NCBI RefSeq assembly: GCF_001719045.1
Contig: NZ_CP015423.1
Span: 124,001 to 188,000 of the forward strand
DNA from: Paenibacillus polymyxa
GTDB taxonomy: Bacteria > Bacillota > Bacilli > Paenibacillales > Paenibacillaceae
Direction of reading: 5' to 3'
Length of the DNA stretch: 64,000 nucleotides
In this document: positions 1 through 7,597 of the stretch, in pieces
How positions within the stretch are numbered: position 1 is the stretch's first letter
Layout of the letters: each line of letters begins with the position of its first letter
Notes under the pieces: model-generated
What the model saw: the letters and a program-made list of their open reading frames with translations, nothing else
Told to the model about the DNA's origin: nothing
Databases searched by the model: none
Program-made: the position numbers and the translations under genes

Positions 1-731
1 TCCCAAACTATCGACGGAAGGAATTTGATTTCACCAGCCAATCCATGTTTGCCTTTTAAAATCCCCTTTCGCAAATAAATCCCCATCCCTGGGGGAGAAT
101 TATCAGGAAAATAAATAGCCAGCACACATTGATCTTCATCTATTTGTTCTCTATAGACGTATCCACATACAGCGGCATTTACGTCATTCTCCACAATAAC
201 CGGCAAACCAAATTTGCTTTGCACATCCTCTGCCAACAGAATTCCATTTAACCTTTCATGACTGCTGACTGTAATTTCTCCATTTACAGATTGTCCCGGG
301 ATTCCTATACCAATAACTTTGATGGAGGGATAGTGAGAAATGATGTCTTGAATCGTGGAATAAAATTGTGTAGGATTAAAAATTTGAAAGGGATGCTCTT
401 CTTTCATTAGAACGTCCTCATTTAAATTAACTACCGTGGTATTGACAACATCCGTCCCTTGTTTTTCATTAATATGTATGATCAGTGCTAGACTATACTC
501 ATAATTAAAACGATAGGTTAACGCATGCCTGCCTCCGTTTGAAGGGACAATTTCATCTTCAAATATTTCTCCATTATTAAGCAATTCCTGCATAAGCGTA
601 TTGATAGTTACCACACTTAAATCAGTTAATGCGGCTAGTTGGGGTTTTGTTGTCTTATTGATCTGTTTCAATACTTTTCGAACCAGGTTCAGATTTATTT
701 CTTTAATTAAATTTGTATTAGCTTTTTCCAT
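1..731 (-). CDS. ROK-family transcriptional regulator/sugar kinase, 3' end outside window
   Basis: About 243 codons are visible and the frame runs off the left edge, so the C-terminal part is missing. The ATG at 731 follows an AGAAGGTG ribosome binding site. The N-terminus (about residues 1-60) reads as a winged helix, with the run LTDLSVVTINTLMQELLNNG and the basic start of ROK repressors. From about residue 80 a ROK/actin-like fold begins, with the motif IGIGIPGQSVNGEI and later VIVENDVNAAVCGY, typical of the sugar and ATP binding core. Members repress sugar-use genes and respond to a sugar or sugar phosphate. No target can be named because the left neighbour is outside the window. Family assignment is firm; the ligand is unknown. 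Confidence 0.85.
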   Translation of the reverse strand, partial: MEKANTNLIKEINLNLVRKVLKQINKTTKPQLAALTDLSVVTINTLMQELLNNGEIFEDEIVPSNGGRHALTYRFNYEYSLALIIHINEKQGTDVVNTTVVNLNEDVLMKEEHPFQIFNPTQFYSTIQDIISHYPSIKVIGIGIPGQSVNGEITVSSHERLNGILLAEDVQSKFGLPVIVENDVNAAVCGYVYREQIDEDQCVLAIYFPDNSPPGMGIYLRKGILKGKHGLAGEIKFLPSIVW

Positions 732-932
732 ACATAGCACCTTCTTTCTATAAAATCATGAAAGCACTTCATAAACCATGTTTATAAAGCACTTTTACTA
801 ATTTTGTAGCAAAATATTACCTTAGTCAAGGCAATATCGTACTAGCCTTTATTTCACCATTGCTTTCCAGCTTATTCTGAATTATTCTAATGCTAATCAT
901 AAGACGATCGCTAAAATAAGGAGGCTAATCAA

Positions 933-1388
933 TTGAAGAATGCTGTTGAAGAACTGGCAAGGATCATCGAGGATTATGAAAAAGAATTTTTTTCGATCAC
1001 AGAACATGAATTTAATGCCAAACCGTTCTCGGAGAAATGGTCCAAAAAAGAAATACTGGGACATCTGTGCGACTCCGCTTCTAATAATCATCGAAGATTT
1101 ATCATGATTAAGCATTCAACATCCCCTATCAAAATTGATTCGTATGCGCAAAATGATTGGGTGGCAGCTAATCAGTATCAGGAAGTGTTCTCTTACGTGG
1201 ATGTCATACATCTATGGAAACTATTGAATAAGCAAATCATAAATGTATTAAACTCATGTACATCATTCGATTCTAAGAAAAGATTTCAAAAAGATGACCA
1301 CTCCACCGAAACATTACAGTGGCTAGTTGACGATTATATTCAGCATTTGCGGCATCATTTGGAGCAAATCATTCAAAAACAAGACTAA
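933..1388 (+). CDS. DinB-like putative metal-dependent protein
   Basis: A 151-residue protein with the four-helix DinB/YfiT fold pattern. The sequence around KPFSEKWSKKEILGHLCDSA gives the conserved helix with His, and the C-terminal DDYIQHLRHHLEQI gives the two further histidines expected to bind a divalent metal. The start is TTG at 933, chosen because AAGGAGG lies at 918-924 with an 8-nt gap and no ATG fits as well. Proteins of this family include bacillithiol-dependent transferases and many of unknown role, so the substrate cannot be assigned. It stands alone, divergent from the ROK gene. Confidence is high for the fold and low for any reaction. Confidence 0.8.
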   Translation: MKNAVEELARIIEDYEKEFFSITEHEFNAKPFSEKWSKKEILGHLCDSASNNHRRFIMIKHSTSPIKIDSYAQNDWVAANQYQEVFSYVDVIHLWKLLNKQIINVLNSCTSFDSKKRFQKDDHSTETLQWLVDDYIQHLRHHLEQIIQKQD

Positions 1389-1477
1389 CGCTATGAAAAA
1401 GAATACTACGTTCATGATCGTAATGACCCAAAGCCGTCGATGTGATTTTCAAGTCAGGATGTAATTTCTGCCCAATG

Positions 1478-1505
1478 AGTTTACATAATAATTATTATGT
1501 AAACT
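1478..1505. repeat. dif-like 28-bp perfect palindrome (site 1)
   Basis: Two 11-bp arms, AGTTTACATAA and TTATGTAAACT, are exact inverted copies around the hexamer TAATTA. The 11-6-11 layout and the right arm match, as I remember it, the XerD arm of the Bacillus subtilis dif site. It lies 33 bp beyond the stop codon of the recombinase gene. The stem is too AT-rich and lacks a T-run, so a terminator is unlikely. An operator for an unknown dimeric regulator is the main alternative. Confidence 0.6.
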
Positions 1506-1538
1506 AATTTTTATTTAATCTCAACTTTCATGCTATAC

Positions 1539-2495
1539 TCACAATCCTGATATTGGTATCTGAATATCCAACTTATCCATTGCTTTTTCTTTTTCCCGAT
1601 CAGTGACATGTGTATATACTGTGGTTGTCTGAATGGATGAATGCCCCAGTAGCTCCTGCACGGTACGCAGATCTGCTCCCTTACGTAATAGCATTGTCGC
1701 AAATGTATGTCTCAGCTTATGGCTGGAATATGCCTCCCGGCGTTCCATACTCTTATCTTGCTGGAATCGTTCGAACGTTTCTGTAGCGATCTGTTGAATG
1801 GTGCGCACTGCCAGACGGCGGCCTTTTTGGGATACGAACATCGCATCCTCTTTACCTCTCCACGGCGTCAATCTTTCCTCCAACGCATGCTCTACAAAAT
1901 CACACACGGCTTCTGGTACCGGGAGAGTACGCCACTTACGTCCTTTACCGAACACATCTAAGGTACGTCTTTCTCGGCTGTAATCCGAGACATTCAATGA
2001 ATGAACCTCCCCCACCCGCAATCCCATGTAGACCATCAGCAGAAAAATAGCCATATTACGATTTGCATATTTCCCCTCCACCGCGAGCAAAAACGGATGA
2101 ATATCCTTTTCATCCAGATAGACGGGCATACGATTCTTTTCAGTCTTTGCTTTTTTAATTCCCGCTGCCGGATTTGTGCTGCATAACTCAAATTCCTGTA
2201 GCGCTTTAAAAAAACTATTCACCGCTGCATGCTTCCGGTTCCGCGTACTATCTCCGGCGCCTCCCTCCCGCGCTTTAGACAAATACGACATAACATGAAT
2301 CTTCTTCACCTGATCGAGTGGTTTTTCACGCAACGTCCGTAAAAACTGCTTCACATCCCCCATATAATTTTTTTGCGTATGTATCGTATATCCCGCATCC
2401 TTCATCCAGATCAAAAAAGCTTCCAGCTCCTCAGTATATATTTCATCAATTTCTTCAGTTGTATCGAGCTCCACATGTCGCATCTCTTTTTTCAT
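1539..2495 (-). CDS. Tyrosine recombinase/integrase, XerC/XerD-like
   Basis: A 318-residue site-specific recombinase. The N-terminal SAM-like core-binding domain covers about residues 15-105, and the catalytic domain about 120-305. All six catalytic residues are visible: R160 (MGLRVGE), K184 (FGKGRKW), H259 and R262 (SHKLRHTFA), H285 (LLGHSS) and the nucleophile Y294 (TTVYTHV). The ATG at 2495 was chosen because TTGGAGG sits 9 nt upstream; the in-frame TTG at 2510 lies inside that ribosome binding site. The gene is bracketed by dif-like sites at 1478-1505 and 3343-3370, suggesting it acts on them, but this is inference. It is longer at the N-terminus than typical housekeeping XerC/D, and a second recombinase is encoded at 28245. 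Confidence 0.9.
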   Translation of the reverse strand: MKKEMRHVELDTTEEIDEIYTEELEAFLIWMKDAGYTIHTQKNYMGDVKQFLRTLREKPLDQVKKIHVMSYLSKAREGGAGDSTRNRKHAAVNSFFKALQEFELCSTNPAAGIKKAKTEKNRMPVYLDEKDIHPFLLAVEGKYANRNMAIFLLMVYMGLRVGEVHSLNVSDYSRERRTLDVFGKGRKWRTLPVPEAVCDFVEHALEERLTPWRGKEDAMFVSQKGRRLAVRTIQQIATETFERFQQDKSMERREAYSSHKLRHTFATMLLRKGADLRTVQELLGHSSIQTTTVYTHVTDREKEKAMDKLDIQIPISGL

Positions 2496-2887
2496 CTCGC
2501 TCGCCTCCAATTCAGTTCATATTCCGAAATATACTGTAAAACGATCATTTTCGTCTGATTTTTATCGACAATCCAATCGACATCTTATGCAGGAGGGATT
2601 CTAAAAGTCGTTTTAAACCTAAACAGCGTATAATTTATATTATACGCTGTTTTTTTAGTGCTTTTCAAGGGCAAATAGAGCGTTTTTCCTCTTGTCCAGC
2701 CTAGTATCGCCTTCAAGCAGACATTTCAAATCACTTAACGGCGTGACATAGGGTCAGAGGGGGGCGATCCCACAATGTAGACAAATTAAAACACGCTCAA
2801 GAAAAGTTCACCTAATGTAATTCATTCATATCCAAAACAAAACTAAATAGCCAATAGTCTTGCATGCGGCACCACTTCTCTACTTCA
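2496..2887. other. Intergenic region upstream of the recombinase
   Basis: About 390 bases with no supported gene. They hold the presumed recombinase promoter region (not clearly readable), the hairpin at 2621-2656 and an AGGAGGG at about 2591 that is not followed by a usable reading frame. Nothing else is recognised. Confidence 0.5.
2621..2656 (+). terminator. Rho-independent terminator-like hairpin
   Basis: A 14-bp perfect stem (AAACAGCGTATAAT and its complement) with a TTAT loop is followed by a T-run on the plus strand. No plus-strand gene ends nearby, so it may belong to a lost gene or act as an insulator inside the recombinase segment. Confidence 0.6.
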
Positions 2888-3220
2888 TCAGCAAGCTGGG
2901 GGGCGCTGCTCTCGATCGGTAGCAGTCAAAATCGCCATAGTGGCCAAAACATGAATATCATGTGCAGCTTCCAACTCGCTATCCGGATCACCTTCCGGCG
3001 TGTGCACCATCTCCATATGATAGCCTGCTAGCTGATTGTAATTTTCACCCACTAGCAGCAGTGGATCACCAAGAATTTCACCGATTTCGAGATGATGACC
3101 GTGTGATCCAGCTTCTGGGCAAATTTCGAGCAGAGCGTAGAAACAGTCTTGTTCACAGGAAAAGCATGAACTGGCCTGCCTGACGGCAAATTTCTGCTGG
3201 ACGCCTACATGCCTTTTCAT
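2888..3220 (-). CDS. Hypothetical protein, possibly a remnant
   Basis: A 110-codon frame on the minus strand inside the segment bounded by the dif-like sites. The part from about residue 38 (GSHGHHLEIGEILGDPLLLV) to residue 100 reads like a folded acidic protein with His and Glu clusters, while the first 35 residues are Cys-rich and less convincing. No ribosome binding site precedes the ATG at 3220, and an overlapping plus-strand frame exists. It could be the C-terminal remnant of a longer gene or a cargo gene of the putative element. I do not recognise a family. Confidence 0.3.
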   Translation of the reverse strand: MKRHVGVQQKFAVRQASSCFSCEQDCFYALLEICPEAGSHGHHLEIGEILGDPLLLVGENYNQLAGYHMEMVHTPEGDPDSELEAAHDIHVLATMAILTATDREQRPPAC

Positions 3221-3342
3221 TTAAACTATTAAAAAATTAATTTTCTAAAGAGTGAGATTACAACGACAGCACGAGGCTCCAGCACCCGGATCTTACAAAC
3301 GAAAATACAAACATCACTTTCCGTCAGCCAAACCCTGATTAA

Positions 3343-3370
3343 TAACTACATAATAATTATTATGTAAACT
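3343..3370. repeat. dif-like 28-bp site (site 2)
   Basis: Arms TAACTACATAA and TTATGTAAACT surround the hexamer TAATTA. The right arm and hexamer are identical to site 1, and the left arm differs at four of eleven positions, as in natural dif sites where one arm is less conserved. It ends 20 nt before the lactonase ATG, so it overlaps where that gene's promoter should be: a TATTAT at 3358-3363 lies 17 nt after CTGATT. Confidence 0.6.
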
Positions 3371-3389
3371 ACGATTGGAGGATGATTGT

Positions 3390-4145
3390 ATGATTAACAG
3401 ATTGTACTGGTTACCGATCGGTCAGCTTGATATTGATCGTTCCTCACTCAACCATCATGCACAGCCCGGTGAACTGGTGCGCCTGCAAATCTGGTCGTAT
3501 CTGCTGGAGACAGATCACGGTCCGATTCTCATTGATACCGGTATGCCGGATTCGTTTATCGACAATCCAAATTATTTTAAAAGTACACCGTTTGAAGGGC
3601 GCTTCATTCCCCATATGTCAGCCGATGATAGTATCGTGGCTGTACTGGATCGGATCGGCTATCAACCGGACGATATCCATGCCATCGTAATCTCTCATAT
3701 GCATATGGATCATGCCGGAGGCAATCCGCATTTTCCAAATACACCGATTTATGTGCAGCAGACCGAAGCAGACGCTGCGATCGGTAATCTGGAGTATGCG
3801 CCACCGGAATGCGTGCAGGCGGACTTGAATTATCGACTGCTTCAAGGGGATCATGAGCTGGTTCCAGGTTTGCAACTGTTCTATACTCCGGGTCATTCGC
3901 CGGGTCATCAGTCCGCGCTGGTCACAACAAAGGAATCAGGTCCGGTCATGCTGACGATTGATGTTGCCTACACGCAGGAGAATTACGCAAACGACGTGCC
4001 GTTTGACAGCTTTAACCGTGAACAGGCACGCCAGTCAATCGCCCGCATTCAGCAGATTGTGCAGGAGGTTAAGCCGAATCTGTTGTTCTTCGGTCATGAT
4101 CCTGAGCAGGTAGTCGTTCAGCCGGTATATCCACAATACAAATAA
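3390..4145 (+). CDS. aiiA: N-acyl-homoserine lactone lactonase, AiiA type
   Basis: A 251-residue metallo-beta-lactamase-fold hydrolase that closely resembles, from memory, Bacillus AiiA (250 residues) along its length. AiiA opens the lactone ring of acyl-homoserine lactones and so destroys quorum signals of Gram-negative bacteria. The dinuclear zinc site is complete: H103, H105, D107 and H108 in SHMHMDHAGG, the histidine in TPGHSPGHQS, the aspartate in LTIDVAYT and the histidine in FFGHD. The tyrosine of the IDxxYT motif, important in AiiA, is present. At AiiA position F107 this protein has Met106. There is no signal peptide, so it is cytoplasmic. The ATG at 3390 was chosen over the upstream TTG because TTGGAGGATG at 3375-3384 is the ribosome binding site. 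It lies just right of dif-like site 2. Confidence 0.88.
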   Translation: MINRLYWLPIGQLDIDRSSLNHHAQPGELVRLQIWSYLLETDHGPILIDTGMPDSFIDNPNYFKSTPFEGRFIPHMSADDSIVAVLDRIGYQPDDIHAIVISHMHMDHAGGNPHFPNTPIYVQQTEADAAIGNLEYAPPECVQADLNYRLLQGDHELVPGLQLFYTPGHSPGHQSALVTTKESGPVMLTIDVAYTQENYANDVPFDSFNREQARQSIARIQQIVQEVKPNLLFFGHDPEQVVVQPVYPQYK

Positions 4146-4184
4146 TGTTGATAAAGCAGCTATTTCTCCACCATTCCGGATCTT

Positions 4185-4345
4185 TTCGGTCCGGGGTATG
4201 ATGAAAATGGTATTATGAATGCACACAAAATAGACGTATCCGGAGCCGTACTTCATTCGGATCATGGCTTCCAGTATACGTCTATGGCCGTACAACACAG
4301 GACTTGAAAAGTTCGGCCTCAAAGGCAAGCGGTGCAGACTGGCAG
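4185..4345 (+). pseudogene. IS3-family transposase (OrfB) remnant
   Basis: Plus-strand translation at 4248-4295 reads VLHSDHGFQYTSMAVQ, the HSDxGxQYTS signature of the DDE domain of IS3-family OrfB transposases, preceded by YDENGIMNAHKIDVSGA. A stop follows shortly after, and the downstream reading continues only in another frame. No intact transposase or terminal inverted repeats are seen, so this is a fragment of a long-dead insertion. Its place beside the recombinase segment and the lactonase marks the area as an old insertion hotspot. Confidence 0.65.
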
Positions 4346-4350
4346 AATAG

Positions 4351-4976
4351 TCGTAATTCGGCTAGCTCCCCTCATGATCTCAATTTCTTCATCCGATTTT
4401 TAAATAATCATTATTGTATCTCCTCTGCAGTTCTAGTTGCTCCCCTCCATAGCTTTTAGCAAACTGATAAGTGATTCCATATACATTCGCTTTAACTGGT
4501 CGGGTTCATCTATAAATTCTGTATGTAAAATGCTGATCTTCAGAAACCTAGCTAACTTTTAAGCGCACAAGTTGATTTTCTGCAAATACACAATGTGATC
4601 CTTTGTATTAACTCGCTATTAAGCCCCTGCTTGTTCAGAACAGCCTGAGATATCCAATACGCTCCTTACGGACAAATATTTCAAATGGATTAATACACTT
4701 AATCCGTTTATATCAAAAAAACAATTATATACATGAAGTTAATTACGCCTAATCCCCTGTTATCGCTAGCATCAGGAAGTATATCTAAGAACTCATGGGG
4801 TGAGTCGCTGTCGACACGGCATGGATGATGAGAAAAAGCAATTTGCTGTCTCGCTCCGTTTTCCCTTGATCATCCAGCACGATATACTTAAAGAAGTCGA
4901 AAGGCAAACTTAAATTCAGCCTATGCTCATTTCAAAAATGTAGGTTTATTCATGACAAAGGGAGTGTTCATTATTT
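4351..4976. other. Gene-poor stretch with possible decayed coding
   Basis: About 625 bases without a supported gene. A 7-bp inverted repeat (GGATTAA, 4687-4705) is present. The minus strand between about 4787 and 4925 reads as an uninterrupted protein-like stretch (for example YIVLDDQGKTERDSKLLFLI) with no good start or ribosome binding site, so it may be a gene remnant. Nothing else is recognised. Confidence 0.4.
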
Positions 4977-5144
4977 ATGAGTACCGAAATGCTGGAACGT
5001 CGAAGTGAAATTCTAAAACGAAACATCCATCAGTTGCTGGTTCAGGAAAATCAACACGGCGTGACACGTCAGGAAAATTACACGTTGCATAAAATGATCA
5101 GAGAGCTGCATCAAACCTCTCATGCCTTGAATACTTCCCGTTGA
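4977..5144 (+). CDS. Small hypothetical protein, 55 residues
   Basis: An ATG at 4977, preceded by AAAGGGAGTG about 11 nt upstream, opens a 55-codon frame ending at TGA 5142-5144, and a strong terminator follows at once. The product (starting MSTEMLERRSEILKRNIHQ) is highly charged, mostly helical in appearance, without cysteines or a membrane segment. It resembles short cytosolic helical proteins of the Spo0E or Fbp type only in size and helix content. The SQELD motif of Spo0E phosphatases is not there. Gene status rests on the start signal, the terminator and composition. Confidence 0.55.
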   Translation: MSTEMLERRSEILKRNIHQLLVQENQHGVTRQENYTLHKMIRELHQTSHALNTSR

Positions 5145-5168
5145 GATGAAAGGCTGCTAAATTAAATG

Positions 5169-5221
5169 AAACAAATAACCTTCAGCCCCACTTCCTTAGT
5201 GGTGTTGAAGGTTATTTGTTT
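5169..5221. terminator. Bidirectional terminator
   Basis: A 16-bp stem (AAACAAATAACCTTCA and its complement) encloses a smaller GC-rich hairpin, with A- and T-runs at both ends. It separates the 55-residue gene from the convergent siderophore permease gene. Confidence 0.75.
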
Positions 5222-5260
5222 GCGTAGCCTTTAATTGACAGGTGGTACTCTTTCGTGACG

Positions 5261-6307
5261 TTACCCTTTGGAGCGACTCAACAGGTATAAGAAGTATGGC
5301 GCACCAATGATGGCTACAATTAAACCTGTCGGGATTTCTTTCTGTAAAGGTAAGGATCGTGTGATCGTATCCGCTACAAGTACCAGGAGTGCTCCGACTA
5401 AAGCACAGGTTACCAGCAGCATTTTATGCTTCGGCCCCACCAGCTTTCTCGCCAAATGTGGAGCCACCAAACCGACAAAGCCGATACCGCCACTAACCGA
5501 AACACTAGAACTGGCCAATCCAACCGCAGCAGCGAGAAGGAGAATACGTTCCTTTTCGATAGCTGTACCCAACCCCGATGCCGTCTGATCTCCCAGATTA
5601 AGCACATTCATCACATTTGCTTTGTAGTATGCGAAAGGAAGCAATACAATCAGCCAAGGCAACAGAGCCATCACGAATTTCCAGTTTGAGCCCCAGATGC
5701 TTCCTGCTAACCAATTAGCTACAAACGTGTAACTTTCGGGTGTCAGCTTAAGAGTCATAATGATCATCGCAGCACTGATACCCGCCGCTACGCCAATTCC
5801 GCTCAGCAGTAGCCTTGTCGGAGAAATTCCTTCACCTTTCTTGTAAGAAAGCGCGTAGATGAGAATAGCAGCTGCTCCTGATCCAATCAGTGCAAGAGCG
5901 GGAAGTAAAAACAATGAATTCGTAGTTTGCATAGATGGAAAAAGCAATACAAACAGCATGACCATCAACCCGGCGCCTGCATTAATGCCTAGAATACCAG
6001 GGTCCGCTAGGCCGTTACGCGAAACCCCCTGCATGATGCAGCCAGAAACAGCGAGACCTGCACCGATAAGAAGGGAAATAACCATTCGTGGCAATCGGAA
6101 TTCAAATAGGATTAATTCCTGCTGTGGAGTCCCTTGTCCAAACAAGGTTCTAAATAGCTCCATTGGCGAAAGCCGGATGGTTCCCGTATTCGCACTTATG
6201 GTGAACGCAGCAATGAGCAATACGAGCAGAATGACTACAACCATCCAATCATGGATTTTTTTACGATGACTAGCTTTGGCAATAGCCCCATTCGTAACGT
6301 TATTCAT
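5261..6307 (-). CDS. Iron-siderophore ABC transporter permease, FecCD family (second subunit)
   Basis: A 348-residue integral membrane protein of the FecCD/BtuC type, with about ten hydrophobic segments starting near residue 22. The family signatures RLPRMVISLLIGAGLAVSGC and SGGIGFVGLVAPHLARKLVG are present, the latter next to the EAA-like coupling loop. It forms half of the membrane channel that imports ferric siderophores. The ATG at 6307 follows AAAGGAGGG and lies one base after the stop of the upstream permease gene, so the two are translationally coupled; the longer frame to 6361 overlaps that gene and was rejected. The pair resembles the YfiZ-YfhA and FeuBC pairs of Bacillus, which borrow the ATPase YusV. 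No ATPase of that type is in this cluster. Confidence 0.92.
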   Translation of the reverse strand: MNNVTNGAIAKASHRKKIHDWMVVVILLVLLIAAFTISANTGTIRLSPMELFRTLFGQGTPQQELILFEFRLPRMVISLLIGAGLAVSGCIMQGVSRNGLADPGILGINAGAGLMVMLFVLLFPSMQTTNSLFLLPALALIGSGAAAILIYALSYKKGEGISPTRLLLSGIGVAAGISAAMIIMTLKLTPESYTFVANWLAGSIWGSNWKFVMALLPWLIVLLPFAYYKANVMNVLNLGDQTASGLGTAIEKERILLLAAAVGLASSSVSVSGGIGFVGLVAPHLARKLVGPKHKMLLVTCALVGALLVLVADTITRSLPLQKEIPTGLIVAIIGAPYFLYLLSRSKG

Positions 6308-6308
6308 C

Positions 6309-7373
6309 TTACAGTGCCCTCCTTTCTTTACGTGCCAGATAAAGGAAGAACGGAACCCCAATTAAGGCAATAAGTACGCCCACCGGTGTTTCCTCAGGTG
6401 CGTTAATCATACGGGCTGCCAGATCGGCAAACACAATGAGTAAAGCTCCCATAATGGCCGAGCATGGAATAATCCAGCGATAATCGACGCCAACCAGCTT
6501 GCGGGTTATATGGGGAATAATCAATCCCACGAAACCTATAGAACCCACCAACGACACCGCTGCACCCGCCAAAATCAGAACAAGAATCATTCCGACTACC
6601 TTTACTACCCCAGTTCGCTGACCAAGGCTCAACGCAATTTCGTCTCCCAAACTGAGCAGCGTAATGGAGCGCGACAACATGAGAGCACCGATAAAAGCTG
6701 CCACAACCCAAGGCAAAACTATACCGAGCTGAACCCACTTGATTCCACTAAGCCCTCCGGCATACCAAAAGGCCAAATCCTGTCCAACATCAAAGTACAA
6801 ACTGATCGCATCTCCTAAGGCAGACAGCAATGCCGTGACAGCTGCACCCGCCAATACAAGACGAACTGGCGTAAGACCTGATTTGGATATGGAGCTTGTA
6901 CCATATACCATCACAACAGCCAGAGCTGCACCAACAAAGGAATACAACATTAACTGTAAAAAGGAAGAGCCAGGAAAAAGGGCAAAGCAAATCGCCATCG
7001 CCAAGCTGGCTCCCGAGTTCAGTCCAAGCAAGCCCGAGTCAGCAAGCGGATTTCGGGTCATTCCTTGCATAATTGCACCTGCAACAGCAAAGCAAATTCC
7101 GATTAAAACCCCACCCAGAATCCGAGGTAGACGGATTTCCCAAATAATCTGATGGTTTTGCAACTCGGGTTTAAAATGAAAAACGGCGTTCCATACCTCT
7201 TCCAGCCTAATTGAGGCTGCACCAAAAGATAGAGATAGCGCGATACCGAACGCTAAAAGTCCAAGCCCAACTGTCAGGATAAGCGAAGCCGCCCATGGTC
7301 GCGAGTGGAATTGAGTCGGCGACTGGTTATGATTACTTTGAGCGGGGCTATCCGATGATTCTGATAATTTCAT
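6309..7373 (-). CDS. Iron-siderophore ABC transporter permease, FecCD family (first subunit)
   Basis: A 354-residue FecCD permease. After a polar N-terminal tail of about 28 residues come roughly ten membrane segments. Conserved motifs are RLPRILGGVLIGICFAVAGA and GSIGFVGLIIPHITRKLVG. It pairs with the product of the gene at 5261 to form the membrane part of a ferric-siderophore importer. A Fur box at 7439-7457 lies 66 bp before the start, and a terminator at 7551-7578 separates it from the binding-protein gene, so this two-gene unit probably has its own iron-regulated promoter. The siderophore cannot be named from sequence. Confidence 0.92.
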   Translation of the reverse strand: MKLSESSDSPAQSNHNQSPTQFHSRPWAASLILTVGLGLLAFGIALSLSFGAASIRLEEVWNAVFHFKPELQNHQIIWEIRLPRILGGVLIGICFAVAGAIMQGMTRNPLADSGLLGLNSGASLAMAICFALFPGSSFLQLMLYSFVGAALAVVMVYGTSSISKSGLTPVRLVLAGAAVTALLSALGDAISLYFDVGQDLAFWYAGGLSGIKWVQLGIVLPWVVAAFIGALMLSRSITLLSLGDEIALSLGQRTGVVKVVGMILVLILAGAAVSLVGSIGFVGLIIPHITRKLVGVDYRWIIPCSAIMGALLIVFADLAARMINAPEETPVGVLIALIGVPFFLYLARKERRAL

Positions 7374-7438
7374 AACTATTGTTCACCCTTACTGTTGAAT
7401 AGTATGTAGCTATCACGAACTGTGTTGAAGATGATGTT

Positions 7439-7457
7439 GATAATGAGAATTATTATC
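7439..7457. promoter_or_regulatory. Fur box upstream of the FecCD permease operon
   Basis: GATAATGAGAATTATTATC matches the 19-bp Fur consensus at 16 of 19 positions. It should repress the permease pair when iron is plentiful. Confidence 0.85.
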
Positions 7458-7550
7458 ATGCAATCTTTACTATTGTAAATTAATGTGGCAACGGCATCAA
7501 TAGCAAATTTCGAGGAATGCCTAATACTCTGCCCTATTGTGAACAAATAA

Positions 7551-7578
7551 AGCCCTTTGGCATAAATACCAAAGGGCT
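7551..7578 (-). terminator. Terminator of the siderophore-binding protein gene
   Basis: A 10-bp perfect stem (AGCCCTTTGG and its complement) with an 8-nt loop is followed on the minus strand by TTTATTTGTT. It lies 20 bp after the binding-protein stop codon. Confidence 0.8.
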
Positions 7579-7597
7579 GCCAACAACACCGAAGCGA

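Noticed and set aside
1478..1505. Palindrome as a terminator of the recombinase gene
   Set aside because: The stem is almost only A and T and no T-run follows; the arm identity with dif explains it better.
2962..3183. 73-codon plus-strand frame
   Set aside because: Shadow of the doubtful minus-strand frame at 2888-3220, with less protein-like composition and no start signal.
4035..4328. 97-codon minus-strand frame
   Set aside because: It overlaps the end of aiiA and the IS3 remnant, has no ribosome binding site and the plus strand explains the coding signal.
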